This document shows positions 1-8,827 of a stretch of DNA of 64,000 nucleotides, piece by piece. A program made the translations under genes and the position numbers. Numbering within the stretch: the stretch's first letter is position 1; every line of letters starts with the position of its first letter. The stretch comes from an uncultured Shewanella sp. (lineage in GTDB: Bacteria; Pseudomonadota; Gammaproteobacteria; Enterobacterales; Shewanellaceae): NCBI GenBank assembly GCA_947503555.1, contig CANNEE010000007.1, positions 124,001 through 188,000 of the forward strand. Direction: 5' to 3'. The notes under the pieces are model-generated. The model saw only the letters and a list, made by a program, of their open reading frames with translations, was not told the origin of the DNA and did not search any database.

Positions 1-1
1 A

Positions 2-1675
2 TTAGTAGAAGATGCTTCAAGCCATAGAATCGACTTTAGCCGCAGCGTACTGCAAAGTGCCATAGAAAATGCCAGCGAAGGGATCTCGGTTATCGATAGT
101 AATCTCAAGCTGGTTGCCTGGAACGAACGCTACTTGAGCCTGTTTAATTACCCTGAAGGTATGGTGTATATCGGCTGTCCAGTCAAACCGCTAATCAAGC
201 ACAATTTGAGTCAATGTAATCCCAATAGCCAAGAGTTGGATTATCAAGTCGACAAGCGCATTCAATACCTGAAAGACGGCAGTCGTCATAGTACTGAGCG
301 AGTTCAGCCCGACGGCAAGATCATTCGTATCGAAGGTAACCCGATTCCCGGCGGTGGTTTTGTGATGCTGTTCTCCGACATTACCGTCTACCGAGAAGCT
401 GAGAGCATGCTCAAAGAGCAAAATCTAGATCTGGAAACCCGCGTATTTGAAAGAACTAAGAAACTCGAACAGACCAACCAAGAGTTAGCTAAATCCAATG
501 AGCAGCTAGCCAAGGCAAGTCAGCAGGCGGAAGAAGCACACCTTAAAAAGAGTCAGTATCTCAAAGCCTGTAGCCATGACTTGCTACAACCTTTATCGGC
601 AGCACGTCTATTCTCATCGGCGCTCACCCAAGATCATCAGCTGACCGAAAGACAGCTAGAGCAGATAAATTACATAGATAACTCTTTAAAAGTTGCCAAC
701 GATCTATTGTTGGATTTAAACGAAATCGCTCGCTTGGAGAGTGGTACAGTGGTACCCAAGGTTGAGGCTTTTGCCCTACAAGAGCTGCTTGATAGTCTCA
801 AAGCGGAATTCTCTGCCTTGGCCACTAGCCACAACGTCGAACTAAGATCTGTTAAATCTCGTATGTGGATCAAGAGCGACCGCAAGTTACTTAGGCGCAT
901 ACTACAAAACCTACTCAGTAACGCCTTTCGCTATGCTAATGGCGGTAAAGTGGTGCTCGGCTGCCGCCGCGGCGAACAACTCGAAATTCAGGTGGTCGAC
1001 AATGGTCCAGGGATCCCTGAAGATAAGCATCAAGCAGTTTTCGAGCAGTTTACACGGCTAGACACTCACTCCCATCTCGGCGCTAACGGCCTAGGTTTAG
1101 GTCTTAATATCGCAAAAGGATTATCCACCCTTTTAGGTCATACTTTAGAGTTGTCGTCTAAGGCAGGCCATGGTTGCTTGTTTAGCATTGCTGTCGATGT
1201 GACTAAACCAGTAAGCCTGACTCAAGCCAAGACTCAGACCAGTGACTCTGTCACCCTTCAGGGTGTCAAAGTACTCTGTGTCGATAACGAACCGAGCGTG
1301 CTGGCTGGAATGGAAGAGCTGCTCACAGGCTGGAAGTGCCAAGTATTAACTGCACGCACTATCGATGAAGCCAAAGCCGTTTTTGAGCAGCAGTCTGGAG
1401 CCATAGATATTATGTTAGTGGATTATCAGCTAGATCATGGTGAAACAGGCATAGAACTAATGACAGAGCTGCAATCGTTATCCAGTTTTCCTATTCCAGG
1501 TATTCTCATTACCGCAACCACAGATCAAGATGTGGTCAAGCAAGCCAAAGAGTTAGGTTATGGTCACTTAAGAAAGCTAATCAAACCTATCGCCCTTAGA
1601 GCCTTAATGAGCGCCATGCTAGTGAAAGGTCTTCAGATGAACTATGGCAATAATCCAACCAGTGAAGCAAGCTAG
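2..1675 (+). CDS. Hybrid sensor histidine kinase, C-terminal part (CrbS/NahK-like), 5' end outside window
   Basis: The frame is open from base 2, so the gene begins before the window. An internal TTG at 134 is not the true start. The visible part has a PAS-like domain, a coiled coil, a HisKA domain with SHDLLQPLSAARLF (phosphoacceptor His codon at 575-577), a HATPase domain with VVDNGPGIPE and NGLGLGLNIAK, and a C-terminal receiver domain with LVDYQLDHG (Asp codon at 1421-1423). The H-box is typical of the NahK/CrbS group, whose CrbS members carry an N-terminal sodium:solute symporter domain and control acetate or fatty-acid genes. Whether that domain exists here cannot be seen. The convergent NarL-type regulator at 1931-2593 is its likely partner. 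The TAG stop lies inside the CTAG flanking a MITE-like element. Confidence 0.9.
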   Translation, partial: LVEDASSHRIDFSRSVLQSAIENASEGISVIDSNLKLVAWNERYLSLFNYPEGMVYIGCPVKPLIKHNLSQCNPNSQELDYQVDKRIQYLKDGSRHSTERVQPDGKIIRIEGNPIPGGGFVMLFSDITVYREAESMLKEQNLDLETRVFERTKKLEQTNQELAKSNEQLAKASQQAEEAHLKKSQYLKACSHDLLQPLSAARLFSSALTQDHQLTERQLEQINYIDNSLKVANDLLLDLNEIARLESGTVVPKVEAFALQELLDSLKAEFSALATSHNVELRSVKSRMWIKSDRKLLRRILQNLLSNAFRYANGGKVVLGCRRGEQLEIQVVDNGPGIPEDKHQAVFEQFTRLDTHSHLGANGLGLGLNIAKGLSTLLGHTLELSSKAGHGCLFSIAVDVTKPVSLTQAKTQTSDSVTLQGVKVLCVDNEPSVLAGMEELLTGWKCQVLTARTIDEAKAVFEQQSGAIDIMLVDYQLDHGETGIELMTELQSLSSFPIPGILITATTDQDVVKQAKELGYGHLRKLIKPIALRALMSAMLVKGLQMNYGNNPTSEAS

Positions 1676-1865
1676 GGGCTGTTGATCTTTCAAGGTTATT
1701 TTTGCAGCAGTTTACAGCGTGCTTAAACAAGGCAGAGCTTGTGCGGTGTAGTGATTCTACATAAATGAGCGATAACGCAGTAGAAGTGCGCTGTAACGCT
1801 GCCCTTCGGGCGCGATAAAATGCCATTGACTGAGCGCAAAAACTAATCAGCAAGATCAACAGCCC
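1676..1865. mobile_element. MITE-like element, copy A (190 bp), flanked by CTAG
   Basis: Terminal inverted repeats begin GGGCTGTTGATCTT and end AAGATCAACAGCCC. The 4-bp flanks are CTAG on both sides (1672-1675 and 1866-1869), which looks like a target duplication of the YTAR type used by the IS5 group. The same ends occur at 16515-16776 and 40089-40172. There is no transposase. A minus-strand frame through it is shared with copy B and is a decayed fragment, not a gene. The left flank supplies the stop codon of the upstream kinase. Confidence 0.85.
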
Positions 1866-1884
1866 CTAGATTCAAGCTATATCT

Positions 1885-1924
1885 AAAGCAAAAAGAGAGC
1901 TTAGCTAAGCTCTCTTTTTGCTTT
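1885..1924. terminator. Bidirectional intrinsic terminator
   Basis: This is a perfect 40-bp palindrome with 20-bp arms (left arm starts AAAGCAAAAAGAGAGC). It has A and T runs at its two ends, so it can terminate both the kinase from the left and the regulator from the right. Confidence 0.85.
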
Positions 1925-1930
1925 ATGAGT

Positions 1931-2593
1931 CTACTCTGCTGTGGCTGAGAATGTATTGTTTTCTAACTGTAGCTGATTCATGGCTATCACTGCTTGAGTG
2001 CGAGTATGGACACCTAGCTTTAGAAAAATTGCACTGGCATGGGCTTTAATGGTTGCTTCAGAGAGCCCTAACTCATGGGCGATCTGCTTATTTAACAAGC
2101 CATCGGCAAACATCATCAAGATACTATGTTGTCTTGGAGAAAGGCTGATAATTTTACTCTCAATGCTATCTGCGGGCACAGGCTCTACAGTATTGACCCC
2201 TTCTGGTAGCCATTGCTCACCCGCCAACACCTGCTTAATTGCCGTCATCATCTCGGGGACTGGTGTCGACTTAGGCACAAAACCTGCCGCGCCATAATTA
2301 ATGCTGCGACAGATGGTATCTGAATCTTCCTGGCCCGATACCACTATCACTCCCATATGAGGATAACAGTTACGTATGCTGATAAGCGTATTAAAACCAT
2401 GGGCCTTAGGGATATTGAGATCTAAAAGCAGAAGATCAATATCTTCTTCAGTCGTCAATAGGCTATCTAGCTTGGCAATACTATCGGCTTCAAATAACTG
2501 GGCACCATCAAACGTTGCGGTTAGCACTGTCATCAAGGCCTGTCTGAACAAAGGGTGATCATCAGCGATTATTATTTTTACTGGTTGCTGCAT
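1931..2593 (-). CDS. NarL/LuxR-type response regulator (CrbR-like)
   Basis: A 220-residue two-domain regulator. The N-terminal receiver has the acidic pair (IIADDHPLFRQ) and the phospho-Asp in LLLLDLNIP. The C-terminal LuxR-type HTH runs about residues 150-210 with LSPRQHSILMMFADGLLNKQIA and LSEATIKAHASAIFLKLG. The ATG is preceded by AGGA at a normal distance. It converges on the hybrid kinase, which is its likely partner. In CrbSR systems this regulator type activates acetyl-CoA synthetase genes. The target here is not visible, so that role is an inference from family resemblance. Confidence 0.9.
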   Translation of the reverse strand: MQQPVKIIIADDHPLFRQALMTVLTATFDGAQLFEADSIAKLDSLLTTEEDIDLLLLDLNIPKAHGFNTLISIRNCYPHMGVIVVSGQEDSDTICRSINYGAAGFVPKSTPVPEMMTAIKQVLAGEQWLPEGVNTVEPVPADSIESKIISLSPRQHSILMMFADGLLNKQIAHELGLSEATIKAHASAIFLKLGVHTRTQAVIAMNQLQLENNTFSATAE

Positions 2594-2782
2594 TGTTGCG
2601 TCCTTGTTAACACCTGATGTAATTCTAACTCACCTAATATGAATGACAAGTTTAGATAATCAACACCTTATCACCAACCAAGCTAGATTCAGCCTCCAGT
2701 ATTATCTTTAACTTGAATTTAACACAATTAGACCTTAGCCCAGATCGAACCAGATTAATTATACCGACAAGTAAAAAACAAC

Positions 2783-2797
2783 TAGACGACCGGTCTA
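2783..2797. promoter_or_regulatory. Likely TetR-type operator (TAGAC-N5-GTCTA)
   Basis: A perfect inverted repeat, TAGACGACCGGTCTA, lies 22 bp before the chosen TetR start. It resembles the boxes bound by NemR/AcuR-type repressors of electrophile-response genes. Autoregulation of the downstream regulator and its genes is inferred. Confidence 0.65.
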
Positions 2798-2818
2798 ATT
2801 GCCACTATGCTAGGCACC

Positions 2819-3415
2819 ATGAATATAAAAGCCACAGACACTAAACAGCATATACTCGATACCGGATATCGACTCATCAATGAGATGGGATTTTCAGGCC
2901 TAGGGCTATCGACACTGCTGAAAGCCGCCGAGGTGCCAAAGGGCTCCTTCTATCACTATTTCAAATCTAAGGAAGCCTTTGGCGAAACACTCATTCAGAA
3001 CTATTTTCAGGAATACCACGCCAGCCTTGAATCCCTGTTCTCCCAAGAAACGGGTTCAGGGTTAGAGCACCTGATGAGTTACTGGCAAAGATGGATAGAT
3101 ACACAGGCAAAATGTGACAGTGAAAAGCGTTGCTTGGTTGTAAAGCTCACCGCCGAGGTAGCCGATCTGTCTGAAGCTATGCGCCTCGCTCTTCAAGTAG
3201 GAACAGATAGGGTAACAGCACTCATCGCCATGTGTATCACAAGGGGCATAGGGGATGGCTCTATTGTCAAACAAGACCCTGAGCTGACTGCCAGAATGCT
3301 TTATCAAATGTGGTTAGGAGCTAGCTTACTCAATAAATTACATCGAAACCCCAGAGGCTTAGATTCTACCAAGGCGGTCACTTTATCTATCTTGACGCAA
3401 AAGCCTCTCAATTAA
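2819..3415 (+). CDS. TetR/AcrR-family repressor of an aldehyde/electrophile response unit
   Basis: About 198 residues. The N-terminal HTH has ILDTGYRLINEMGFSGLGLSTLLKAAEVPKG (described by its ends) followed by the family signature SFYHYFKSKEAFGETLI. The C-terminal domain is of the NemR/AcuR kind and holds cysteines, including one in CDSEKRCLV, that could sense electrophiles. ATG 2819 is preferred over ATG 2807 because AGGC lies just ahead of it and homologous regulators start near the HTH. An operator-like palindrome lies immediately upstream. The next two genes, an alcohol dehydrogenase and a DJ-1 protein, follow on the same strand and are probably its targets. Confidence 0.88.
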   Translation: MNIKATDTKQHILDTGYRLINEMGFSGLGLSTLLKAAEVPKGSFYHYFKSKEAFGETLIQNYFQEYHASLESLFSQETGSGLEHLMSYWQRWIDTQAKCDSEKRCLVVKLTAEVADLSEAMRLALQVGTDRVTALIAMCITRGIGDGSIVKQDPELTARMLYQMWLGASLLNKLHRNPRGLDSTKAVTLSILTQKPLN

Positions 3416-3494
3416 TTTAACTACAGGGAGCTGAAAATTCAGCTTCAGTGAATTTCCGCGGCCCACGGGGTTCGCGCTATAAAAGGGAAATGTC

Positions 3495-4652
3495 ATGCTT
3501 AATTTTGATTATTACAACCCAACACGCATCGCCTTTGGTGAAGGCAAAGTAAAAGATCTCGATAAACTGGTACCTGCCGATGCAAAAGTGCTTATTCTTC
3601 TTGGTGGTAGCAGTGCCAAAAAAAATGGCACATTAAGTGAGGTGACCCAAGCATTGGGTCAACGTGAAGTGGTCGAGTTTAGCGGTATCGAAGCCAATCC
3701 CACCTATGAAACCTTAATGCAAGCGGTTGAGATCGTTAAAAATCAAAATATCGACTTTCTACTCGCAGTCGGTGGTGGCTCTGTTATCGATGGCACTAAA
3801 TTTGTTGCCGCTGCGGCCCATTACAGTGACGAGCCATGGGAGATCCTGACAACTCGCGCGACTAAAGTCACAAGCGCAGTTCCTTTTGGCACAGTGCTGA
3901 CATTGCCAGCCACAGGATCTGAAATGAACTGCGGCAGTGTTATCACTCGCAAGTCGATTCAAGCCAAGCTGCCCTTCATGCACCCAAGTGTATTCCCACA
4001 ATTCTCAGTGCTAGACCCAACCAAGACCTACAGCTTACCAGAGCGTCAAGTGGCTAACGGTGTCGTCGATGCCTTTGTACATATCACAGAGCAATATCTC
4101 ACCTACCCAGTCAATGCTGCGGTACAAGACAGATACGCGGAAGGACTGCTACAGACCTTAATAGAAATTGGTCCTAAAGTTATCGAGGAAAAAGAGAATT
4201 ACGATCTCAGAGCCAACTTTATGTGGGTTGCCACCCAAGCGCTTAATGGTTTAATTGGCGCTGGCGTTCCCCACGACTGGGCAACCCATATGATAGGCCA
4301 TGAGCTAACGGCACTGCATAATATCGATCATGCCCGTACTCTCGCTATCGTATTGCCTTCCCTACTAACCCTAAAGCAAGATACGAAACGTGCTAAACTG
4401 CTCCAGTTTGCCGAGCGTGTATGGCACATCGACACTGGCACTGATGAAGAGAAAATCGCAGCAGCCATTGAGAAGACACGTAATTTCTTTGAAAGCTTAG
4501 GCATAGGCACTCGTCTAGGTGATTACGAGTTAGACGCAAGTCATATTCCCGCTTTGGTCAAGCAACTTGAAAACCATGGGATGACCCAACTTGGGGAACA
4601 TGGCGATATTGATCTTGCTGTGAGTCAAAAAATTCTAGAGCAAGCGCTTTAA
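3495..4652 (+). CDS. yqhD: Iron-containing alcohol dehydrogenase, YqhD-like (NADPH-dependent aldehyde reductase)
   Basis: A 385-residue group III alcohol dehydrogenase. The metal ligands match E. coli YqhD in spacing: Asp192 and His196 in GVVDAFVH, and His265 and His279 in the HDWATHMIGHE...HNIDHA stretch. The nucleotide-binding GGGSVIDGTK lies at about residues 93-102. YqhD reduces short aldehydes such as those from lipid peroxidation and methylglyoxal, which fits the TetR regulator upstream and the DJ-1 protein downstream. The leader contains GGG about 8 bases before the ATG. The exact substrate is not determined by the sequence. Confidence 0.92.
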   Translation: MLNFDYYNPTRIAFGEGKVKDLDKLVPADAKVLILLGGSSAKKNGTLSEVTQALGQREVVEFSGIEANPTYETLMQAVEIVKNQNIDFLLAVGGGSVIDGTKFVAAAAHYSDEPWEILTTRATKVTSAVPFGTVLTLPATGSEMNCGSVITRKSIQAKLPFMHPSVFPQFSVLDPTKTYSLPERQVANGVVDAFVHITEQYLTYPVNAAVQDRYAEGLLQTLIEIGPKVIEEKENYDLRANFMWVATQALNGLIGAGVPHDWATHMIGHELTALHNIDHARTLAIVLPSLLTLKQDTKRAKLLQFAERVWHIDTGTDEEKIAAAIEKTRNFFESLGIGTRLGDYELDASHIPALVKQLENHGMTQLGEHGDIDLAVSQKILEQAL

Positions 4653-4688
4653 CCATCGACTAATTGGCATAAAACAAGGACAGCTTTA

Positions 4689-5366
4689 ATGAAAATTCTA
4701 ATGGTTTTAACGTCACACGATAAATTAGGTGACACAGGCCTAAAAACGGGTTTCTGGTTAGAAGAGTTTGCCTCGCCTTATTATGTGTTCAAGGATAAAG
4801 GCTATGAACTGGTATTAGCGTCTCCAGCAGGGGGACAGCCACCGCTAGATCCTAAGAGTGATGAAGCCGATTTTCAGACGCCTGCGACTAAACGCTTCCA
4901 TCAAGATATAGAAGCGCAAGCTCACTTAGCCAATACCCAAGTTCTTAGCCAAGTTGATGATGCCGACTTCGACGCTATTTTCTATCCAGGCGGCCATGGT
5001 CCACTTTGGGATCTCGCAGAAGATAAAGACTCCATCGGCTTAATTGAGCAGTTCCACGCCAATGGCAAACCCGTAGGCTTGGTATGCCATGCTCCAGGAG
5101 TCTTGCGTCACACCAGAGGAAGCGATGGTCAGCCTTTAGTTAAAGGCAAAAAAGTCACAGGCTTTAGTAATAGCGAAGAGGAAGCGGTCCAGCTCACTGA
5201 GATAGTACCTTTCTTAGTAGAGGATATGCTGCAAGAAAATGGGGGGCTCTTTGCTAAAGGCGATGATTGGACTAGTTTTGTACAAGTCGATGGCAAACTA
5301 ATCACAGGGCAAAACCCTGCCTCATCTGAGGCCGTAGCACAAACCCTGATAGAGCAATTAAGCTAA
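4689..5366 (+). CDS. DJ-1/PfpI family protein (type 1 glutamine amidotransferase-like; Hsp31-like)
   Basis: 225 residues. The nucleophile elbow is GLVCHAPGVL with Cys133 followed by His134. An N-terminal acidic residue is in GFWLEEFASPYYVF and the conserved YPGGHGPLWDL lies at about residues 99-109. These features match the DJ-1 branch that includes glyoxalase III and protein-repair enzymes of the Hsp31/HchA kind. It starts 36 bp after the YqhD-like gene and probably shares its transcript. Together they suggest methylglyoxal or reactive-aldehyde detoxification. The precise activity (glyoxalase, deglycase or chaperone) is open. Confidence 0.9.
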   Translation: MKILMVLTSHDKLGDTGLKTGFWLEEFASPYYVFKDKGYELVLASPAGGQPPLDPKSDEADFQTPATKRFHQDIEAQAHLANTQVLSQVDDADFDAIFYPGGHGPLWDLAEDKDSIGLIEQFHANGKPVGLVCHAPGVLRHTRGSDGQPLVKGKKVTGFSNSEEEAVQLTEIVPFLVEDMLQENGGLFAKGDDWTSFVQVDGKLITGQNPASSEAVAQTLIEQLS

Positions 5367-5385
5367 TACCAAGCTGAGCTATCAG

Positions 5386-5424
5386 GCTTCAGCATCATTA
5401 TCGATTGAGTATTGATGCTGAAGC
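5386..5424 (+). terminator. Stem-loop after the DJ-1 gene
   Basis: A 12-bp perfect stem, GCTTCAGCATCA with TGATGCTGAAGC, encloses a 15-base loop and is followed by ATTGTT. The T tract is short, so termination is likely but not certain. The rest of 5425-5582 shows no gene. Confidence 0.5.
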
Positions 5425-5582
5425 ATTGTTAAAAAGCCTCTAGTAGACAGCATTAAATAATATCTTAGCTTCATAAATTCATCAGTCATCCTCCTAAATT
5501 TATAAAGCTTTTTACCCAAAAAGCAGCTAACCTTGTTTAGCACACTTTTCCCTCACCTTTTGGGATGTTCAAAGGAGCTTAT

Positions 5583-6131
5583 ATGCGTTTGCTAGCCATC
5601 ATACTACTTGGACTCATCGGCTTTACTGCTCAAGCAACTGTCTATAAATGGGTCGATGAAAACGGCAAGGTGCACTACTCAGATGAGCCTAGAGATGGCG
5701 CAAAAGTCCTTCAACTTAAAGAAAATACCCAAAACCATGTCAAGCTACCACCTCCGGTGGTAATCAGTAATCCCCAAGATGAATCCCAGGCCAAAGCTGA
5801 ACCAGTTAACTATCAAGTCAGCATTCAATCTCCAGACAATGACGCTACGATTCGCGATAATCAAGGCAAGATTACTGTCATCAGCCAAGTAACACCTAAA
5901 CTCATTAAGTCCCACTATCTAGTTCTCTTTATGGATAATCGACGTATTAGCGAGCCTCAAACTAACGGTTTATTTCAGCTAGAGAACATAGATAGAGGCG
6001 CGCACCACTTCGTTGTCAAAGCGATAGATCAAAACGGCAAAGTCCTTGCATCGAGTCAACCTAGACAGGTTTATCTGCATAGAGTTAGGGTTGGCCAAGG
6101 AGTTAAGCGAGCAGTCAATAACGCCAACTAA
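5583..6131 (+). CDS. Secreted DUF4124 domain protein of unknown function
   Basis: The start at 5583 follows AGGAG by a normal distance. An upstream in-frame ATG at 5565 lacks a binding site. The protein has a cleavable signal peptide (MRLLAIILLGLIGFTAQA) and then the DUF4124 signature VYKWVDENGKVHYSDEP. The rest resembles a small beta-rich domain. It is predicted to act in the periplasm. It lies just ahead of glnLG, but the NtrC sites separate it from them, so co-transcription is doubtful. Function unknown. Confidence 0.85.
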   Translation: MRLLAIILLGLIGFTAQATVYKWVDENGKVHYSDEPRDGAKVLQLKENTQNHVKLPPPVVISNPQDESQAKAEPVNYQVSIQSPDNDATIRDNQGKITVISQVTPKLIKSHYLVLFMDNRRISEPQTNGLFQLENIDRGAHHFVVKAIDQNGKVLASSQPRQVYLHRVRVGQGVKRAVNNAN

Positions 6132-6207
6132 CATCAATCACTTTATTTAACAGTAAGTTAATTGTACTCCTATAAATCACTCAACTAGTGCAGGTAAATT
6201 TGCAGAG

Positions 6208-6237
6208 TGCACCAATATGGTGCACCATATTGGTGCA
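6208..6237. promoter_or_regulatory. Two overlapping NtrC-type sites forming a 30-bp palindrome
   Basis: Site 1 is TGCACCAATATGGTGCA (6208-6224) and site 2 is TGCACCATATTGGTGCA (6221-6237). Each fits the NtrC consensus TGCACC-N5-GGTGCA. They share four bases, and the whole 30 bp reads identically on both strands. The array lies 21 bp before the glnL ATG, a position that suggests autoregulation, probably repression, of glnLG by NtrC. Confidence 0.88.
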
Positions 6238-6257
6238 ACTGATTTTGGGAACCATCT

Positions 6258-7304
6258 ATGGATACTGATAACTTACTCAATCACCTAGTCACTGCTGTGC
6301 TCGTTATCGACAAGCAGCTGTACCCTAGGTATGCCAATACAGCAGCAGAGCAGATGCTGGGTATCAGTAGCCAGAGAATTAAATCCCATGCGCTGCCAGA
6401 ATACTTCCACGCTCTTGGTATCGAAACCAAGTTACTCATAGATGCTGTCAGTCAGGGGCAGAGCCTAACTATCAATACGGTTTCTCTAGTGACTTTAGAT
6501 GGTCAACACCATACCGTAGATATCACGCTAGTCCCCTTAGAAGATGACAATCCCTTAAGCTTACTGGAATTAAGACTTGTCGATCAGCAACTAAGAATCC
6601 ACCAGCAATTAACTCAAGATGCTCAACAACAAGCTGCCCAATTTCTGGTGCGAAATCTTGCCCATGAGATCAAAAATCCATTGGGTGGATTGAGGGGAGC
6701 AGCACAGTTGCTATCAAAAGAGCTAAATGATCCCGATAAGCTGGAATTTACCAACCTGATTATTGAGCAAGCAGACAGGCTGAGAGCGCTAGTGGATAGG
6801 CTATTAGGGCCACAAAAGCCTAGCCAACATAGCGTCAATAATATTCATCTCGTGATCCAAAAAGTATTGCAGCTTGTCGAGGTGACTAAACCTGACAATA
6901 TTCAAATCAATCGCGATTATGATCCTTCAATTCCGGATATTGAGATGGATGCCGACCAACTTCAGCAAGCCGTGCTCAATATAGTACAAAATGCAATTCA
7001 AGCATTGGAATCTAACGGCGGAAATATTTGTATTCGCACAAGAACCCGCCATCAAGTCACTCTGGCTGCTCAACGTCACAAGTTAGTGCTTGAGCTCTCC
7101 ATCATAGATGATGGTCCAGGCATTCCAACTGAGCTGATGGACACTCTCTTCTACCCTATGGTTACTGGGCGTAAACAAGGTTCAGGGCTGGGCTTGTCCA
7201 TTGCTCACAATATAGTGAGATTGCATGGAGGGCGTATAGATTGCCATTCGCAATCGGGACAAACCGAGTTTGTTCTCTCCCTACCAATTCACCATGTCCA
7301 ATAG
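6258..7304 (+). CDS. glnL: Nitrogen regulation sensor kinase NR(II) / NtrB
   Basis: 348 residues, the usual NtrB length, with no membrane segment. It has an N-terminal PAS domain (about 5-110), a HisKA domain with the phosphoacceptor in NLAHEIKNPLGGLRGAAQLL, and an ATPase domain with IDDGPGIP and GSGLGLSIAHN. In the known pathway PII and glutamine status set its kinase/phosphatase balance toward NtrC. It is followed 35 bp later by glnG. glnA is not adjacent, unlike in E. coli. The ATG follows the NtrC palindrome closely. Confidence 0.96.
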   Translation: MDTDNLLNHLVTAVLVIDKQLYPRYANTAAEQMLGISSQRIKSHALPEYFHALGIETKLLIDAVSQGQSLTINTVSLVTLDGQHHTVDITLVPLEDDNPLSLLELRLVDQQLRIHQQLTQDAQQQAAQFLVRNLAHEIKNPLGGLRGAAQLLSKELNDPDKLEFTNLIIEQADRLRALVDRLLGPQKPSQHSVNNIHLVIQKVLQLVEVTKPDNIQINRDYDPSIPDIEMDADQLQQAVLNIVQNAIQALESNGGNICIRTRTRHQVTLAAQRHKLVLELSIIDDGPGIPTELMDTLFYPMVTGRKQGSGLGLSIAHNIVRLHGGRIDCHSQSGQTEFVLSLPIHHVQ

Positions 7305-7339
7305 TTATGGCTAAGTGAACATCGAATCAAGGAAACCCT

Positions 7340-8755
7340 ATGAACAATAGCGAACAAATTTGGATTCTCGATGATGATAGCTCTATCCGTTGGGTATTAG
7401 AGAGAGCGTTAAAAGGAGCGGGCTACACCAGTGCTAGTTTTAGCGCCGCAGAATCACTCTGGCAGGCGTTAGAAGTTTCACAACCCAGCATTATTATTTC
7501 CGATATTCGTATGCCAGGTACGGATGGCCTCACCTTGCTAGAACGTTTGCAGCTTCATTACCCTCATATTCCTGTAATCATAATGACGGCGCACTCAGAT
7601 CTCGATAGTGCAGTCAGCGCCTATCAAGCCGGTGCATTTGAATATCTTCCCAAACCCTTTGATATCGATGAAGCCCTAGCATTGATCGAAAGAGCTCTCA
7701 ACCATGCCAATGAGCAAGCACCTAAAATTAAAGCAAAAGCTGAGGAGATAAAAACACCGGAAATTATTGGCGAAGCCCCTGCTATGCAGGAAGTCTTTAG
7801 AGCGATTGGCCGCCTTTCTCGTTCCTCTATCAGTGTATTGATCAATGGCCAATCGGGTACAGGTAAAGAGCTAGTCGCCGGAGCGCTACATAAACATAGC
7901 CCGAGAAAAGAGCAGCCCTTTATTGCTCTCAATATGGCTGCAATTCCAAAGGATTTAATCGAATCTGAGCTCTTTGGTCATGAAAAGGGCGCATTCACTG
8001 GCGCAGGAAATGTGCGCCAAGGCCGCTTTGAACAAGCCAATGGCGGCACACTATTTCTCGATGAAATCGGCGATATGCCGCTGGATGTGCAAACGAGACT
8101 GTTAAGGGTATTAGCCGATGGTCAGTTTTATCGAGTAGGTGGCCATGCTCCCGTACAGGTGGACGTGCGCATCATAGCCGCCACCCATCAAGACCTCGAA
8201 CAACAGGTTCAAAAAGGCGATTTCCGTGAAGATCTCTTTCATCGCCTCAATGTGATAAGAGTACACCTCCCTCCTCTGTCGCAGCGACGAGAAGATATTC
8301 CACAGCTTGCCCGCCATTTTCTGCACTCAGCAGCTAAAGAGATAGGTGTCGACGCAAAAATCCTTACCCAAGAGGCAGCACAAAAACTAGAACAGCTTCC
8401 TTGGCCCGGCAATGTGCGTCAATTAGAGAACACTTGCCGTTGGCTGACCGTAATGGCTTCAGGACAAGAGATACTACCTCAAGATCTGCCACCTGAATTA
8501 CTGGCGGAGCAGAGCAACATCCAAAGCAATAGTGAAGAAAGCAATGATTGGCTTAGCGCTTTAAAATCAGATATAGACAGAAGACTGACATCGGGCGAGA
8601 GTGAGTTACTCAATCATATTCAGCCACAATTTGAAAAAGTGTTATTAGAAACCGCTCTTGAACACACTCAAGGTCATAAGCAGGAGGCTGCTAAGCGCCT
8701 CGGATGGGGACGTAATACTTTGACTAGGAAGTTAAAAGAGTTAGGGATGGATTAA
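7340..8755 (+). CDS. glnG: Nitrogen regulation response regulator NR(I) / NtrC
   Basis: 471 residues with the complete NtrC architecture. The receiver has Asp55 in [12 protein letters not shown]. The sigma-54 AAA+ domain has Walker A GQSGTGKE, the GAFTGA loop that contacts sigma-54, and Walker [12 protein letters not shown]. The Fis-type HTH at the C-terminus has [20 protein letters not shown]. It activates sigma-54 promoters under nitrogen limitation after phosphorylation by GlnL, encoded just upstream. An AAGGAAA ribosome binding site precedes the ATG. Confidence 0.97.
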   Translation: MNNSEQIWILDDDSSIRWVLERALKGAGYTSASFSAAESLWQALEVSQPSIIISDIRMPGTDGLTLLERLQLHYPHIPVIIMTAHSDLDSAVSAYQAGAFEYLPKPFDIDEALALIERALNHANEQAPKIKAKAEEIKTPEIIGEAPAMQEVFRAIGRLSRSSISVLINGQSGTGKELVAGALHKHSPRKEQPFIALNMAAIPKDLIESELFGHEKGAFTGAGNVRQGRFEQANGGTLFLDEIGDMPLDVQTRLLRVLADGQFYRVGGHAPVQVDVRIIAATHQDLEQQVQKGDFREDLFHRLNVIRVHLPPLSQRREDIPQLARHFLHSAAKEIGVDAKILTQEAAQKLEQLPWPGNVRQLENTCRWLTVMASGQEILPQDLPPELLAEQSNIQSNSEESNDWLSALKSDIDRRLTSGESELLNHIQPQFEKVLLETALEHTQGHKQEAAKRLGWGRNTLTRKLKELGMD

Positions 8756-8785
8756 ATTAACCGCACTAGCACTCGCCATAGAATT

Positions 8786-8812
8786 AAAAAAGGGATGCAA
8801 GCATCCCTTTTT
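8786..8812. terminator. Bidirectional intrinsic terminator
   Basis: The stem AAAAAGGGATGC / GCATCCCTTTTT has a two-base loop and is flanked by A and T runs. It ends glnG from the left and the outer-membrane protein gene from the right. Confidence 0.9.
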
Positions 8813-8827
8813 GATACAAATAGGAAT

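Noticed and set aside
1596-1859. Minus-strand open frame of 87 residues across MITE-like copy A
   Set aside because: The same peptide pattern (STALSLIYVESLH) recurs in copy B, so it belongs to the repeat. It also overlaps the kinase gene and lacks a binding site.
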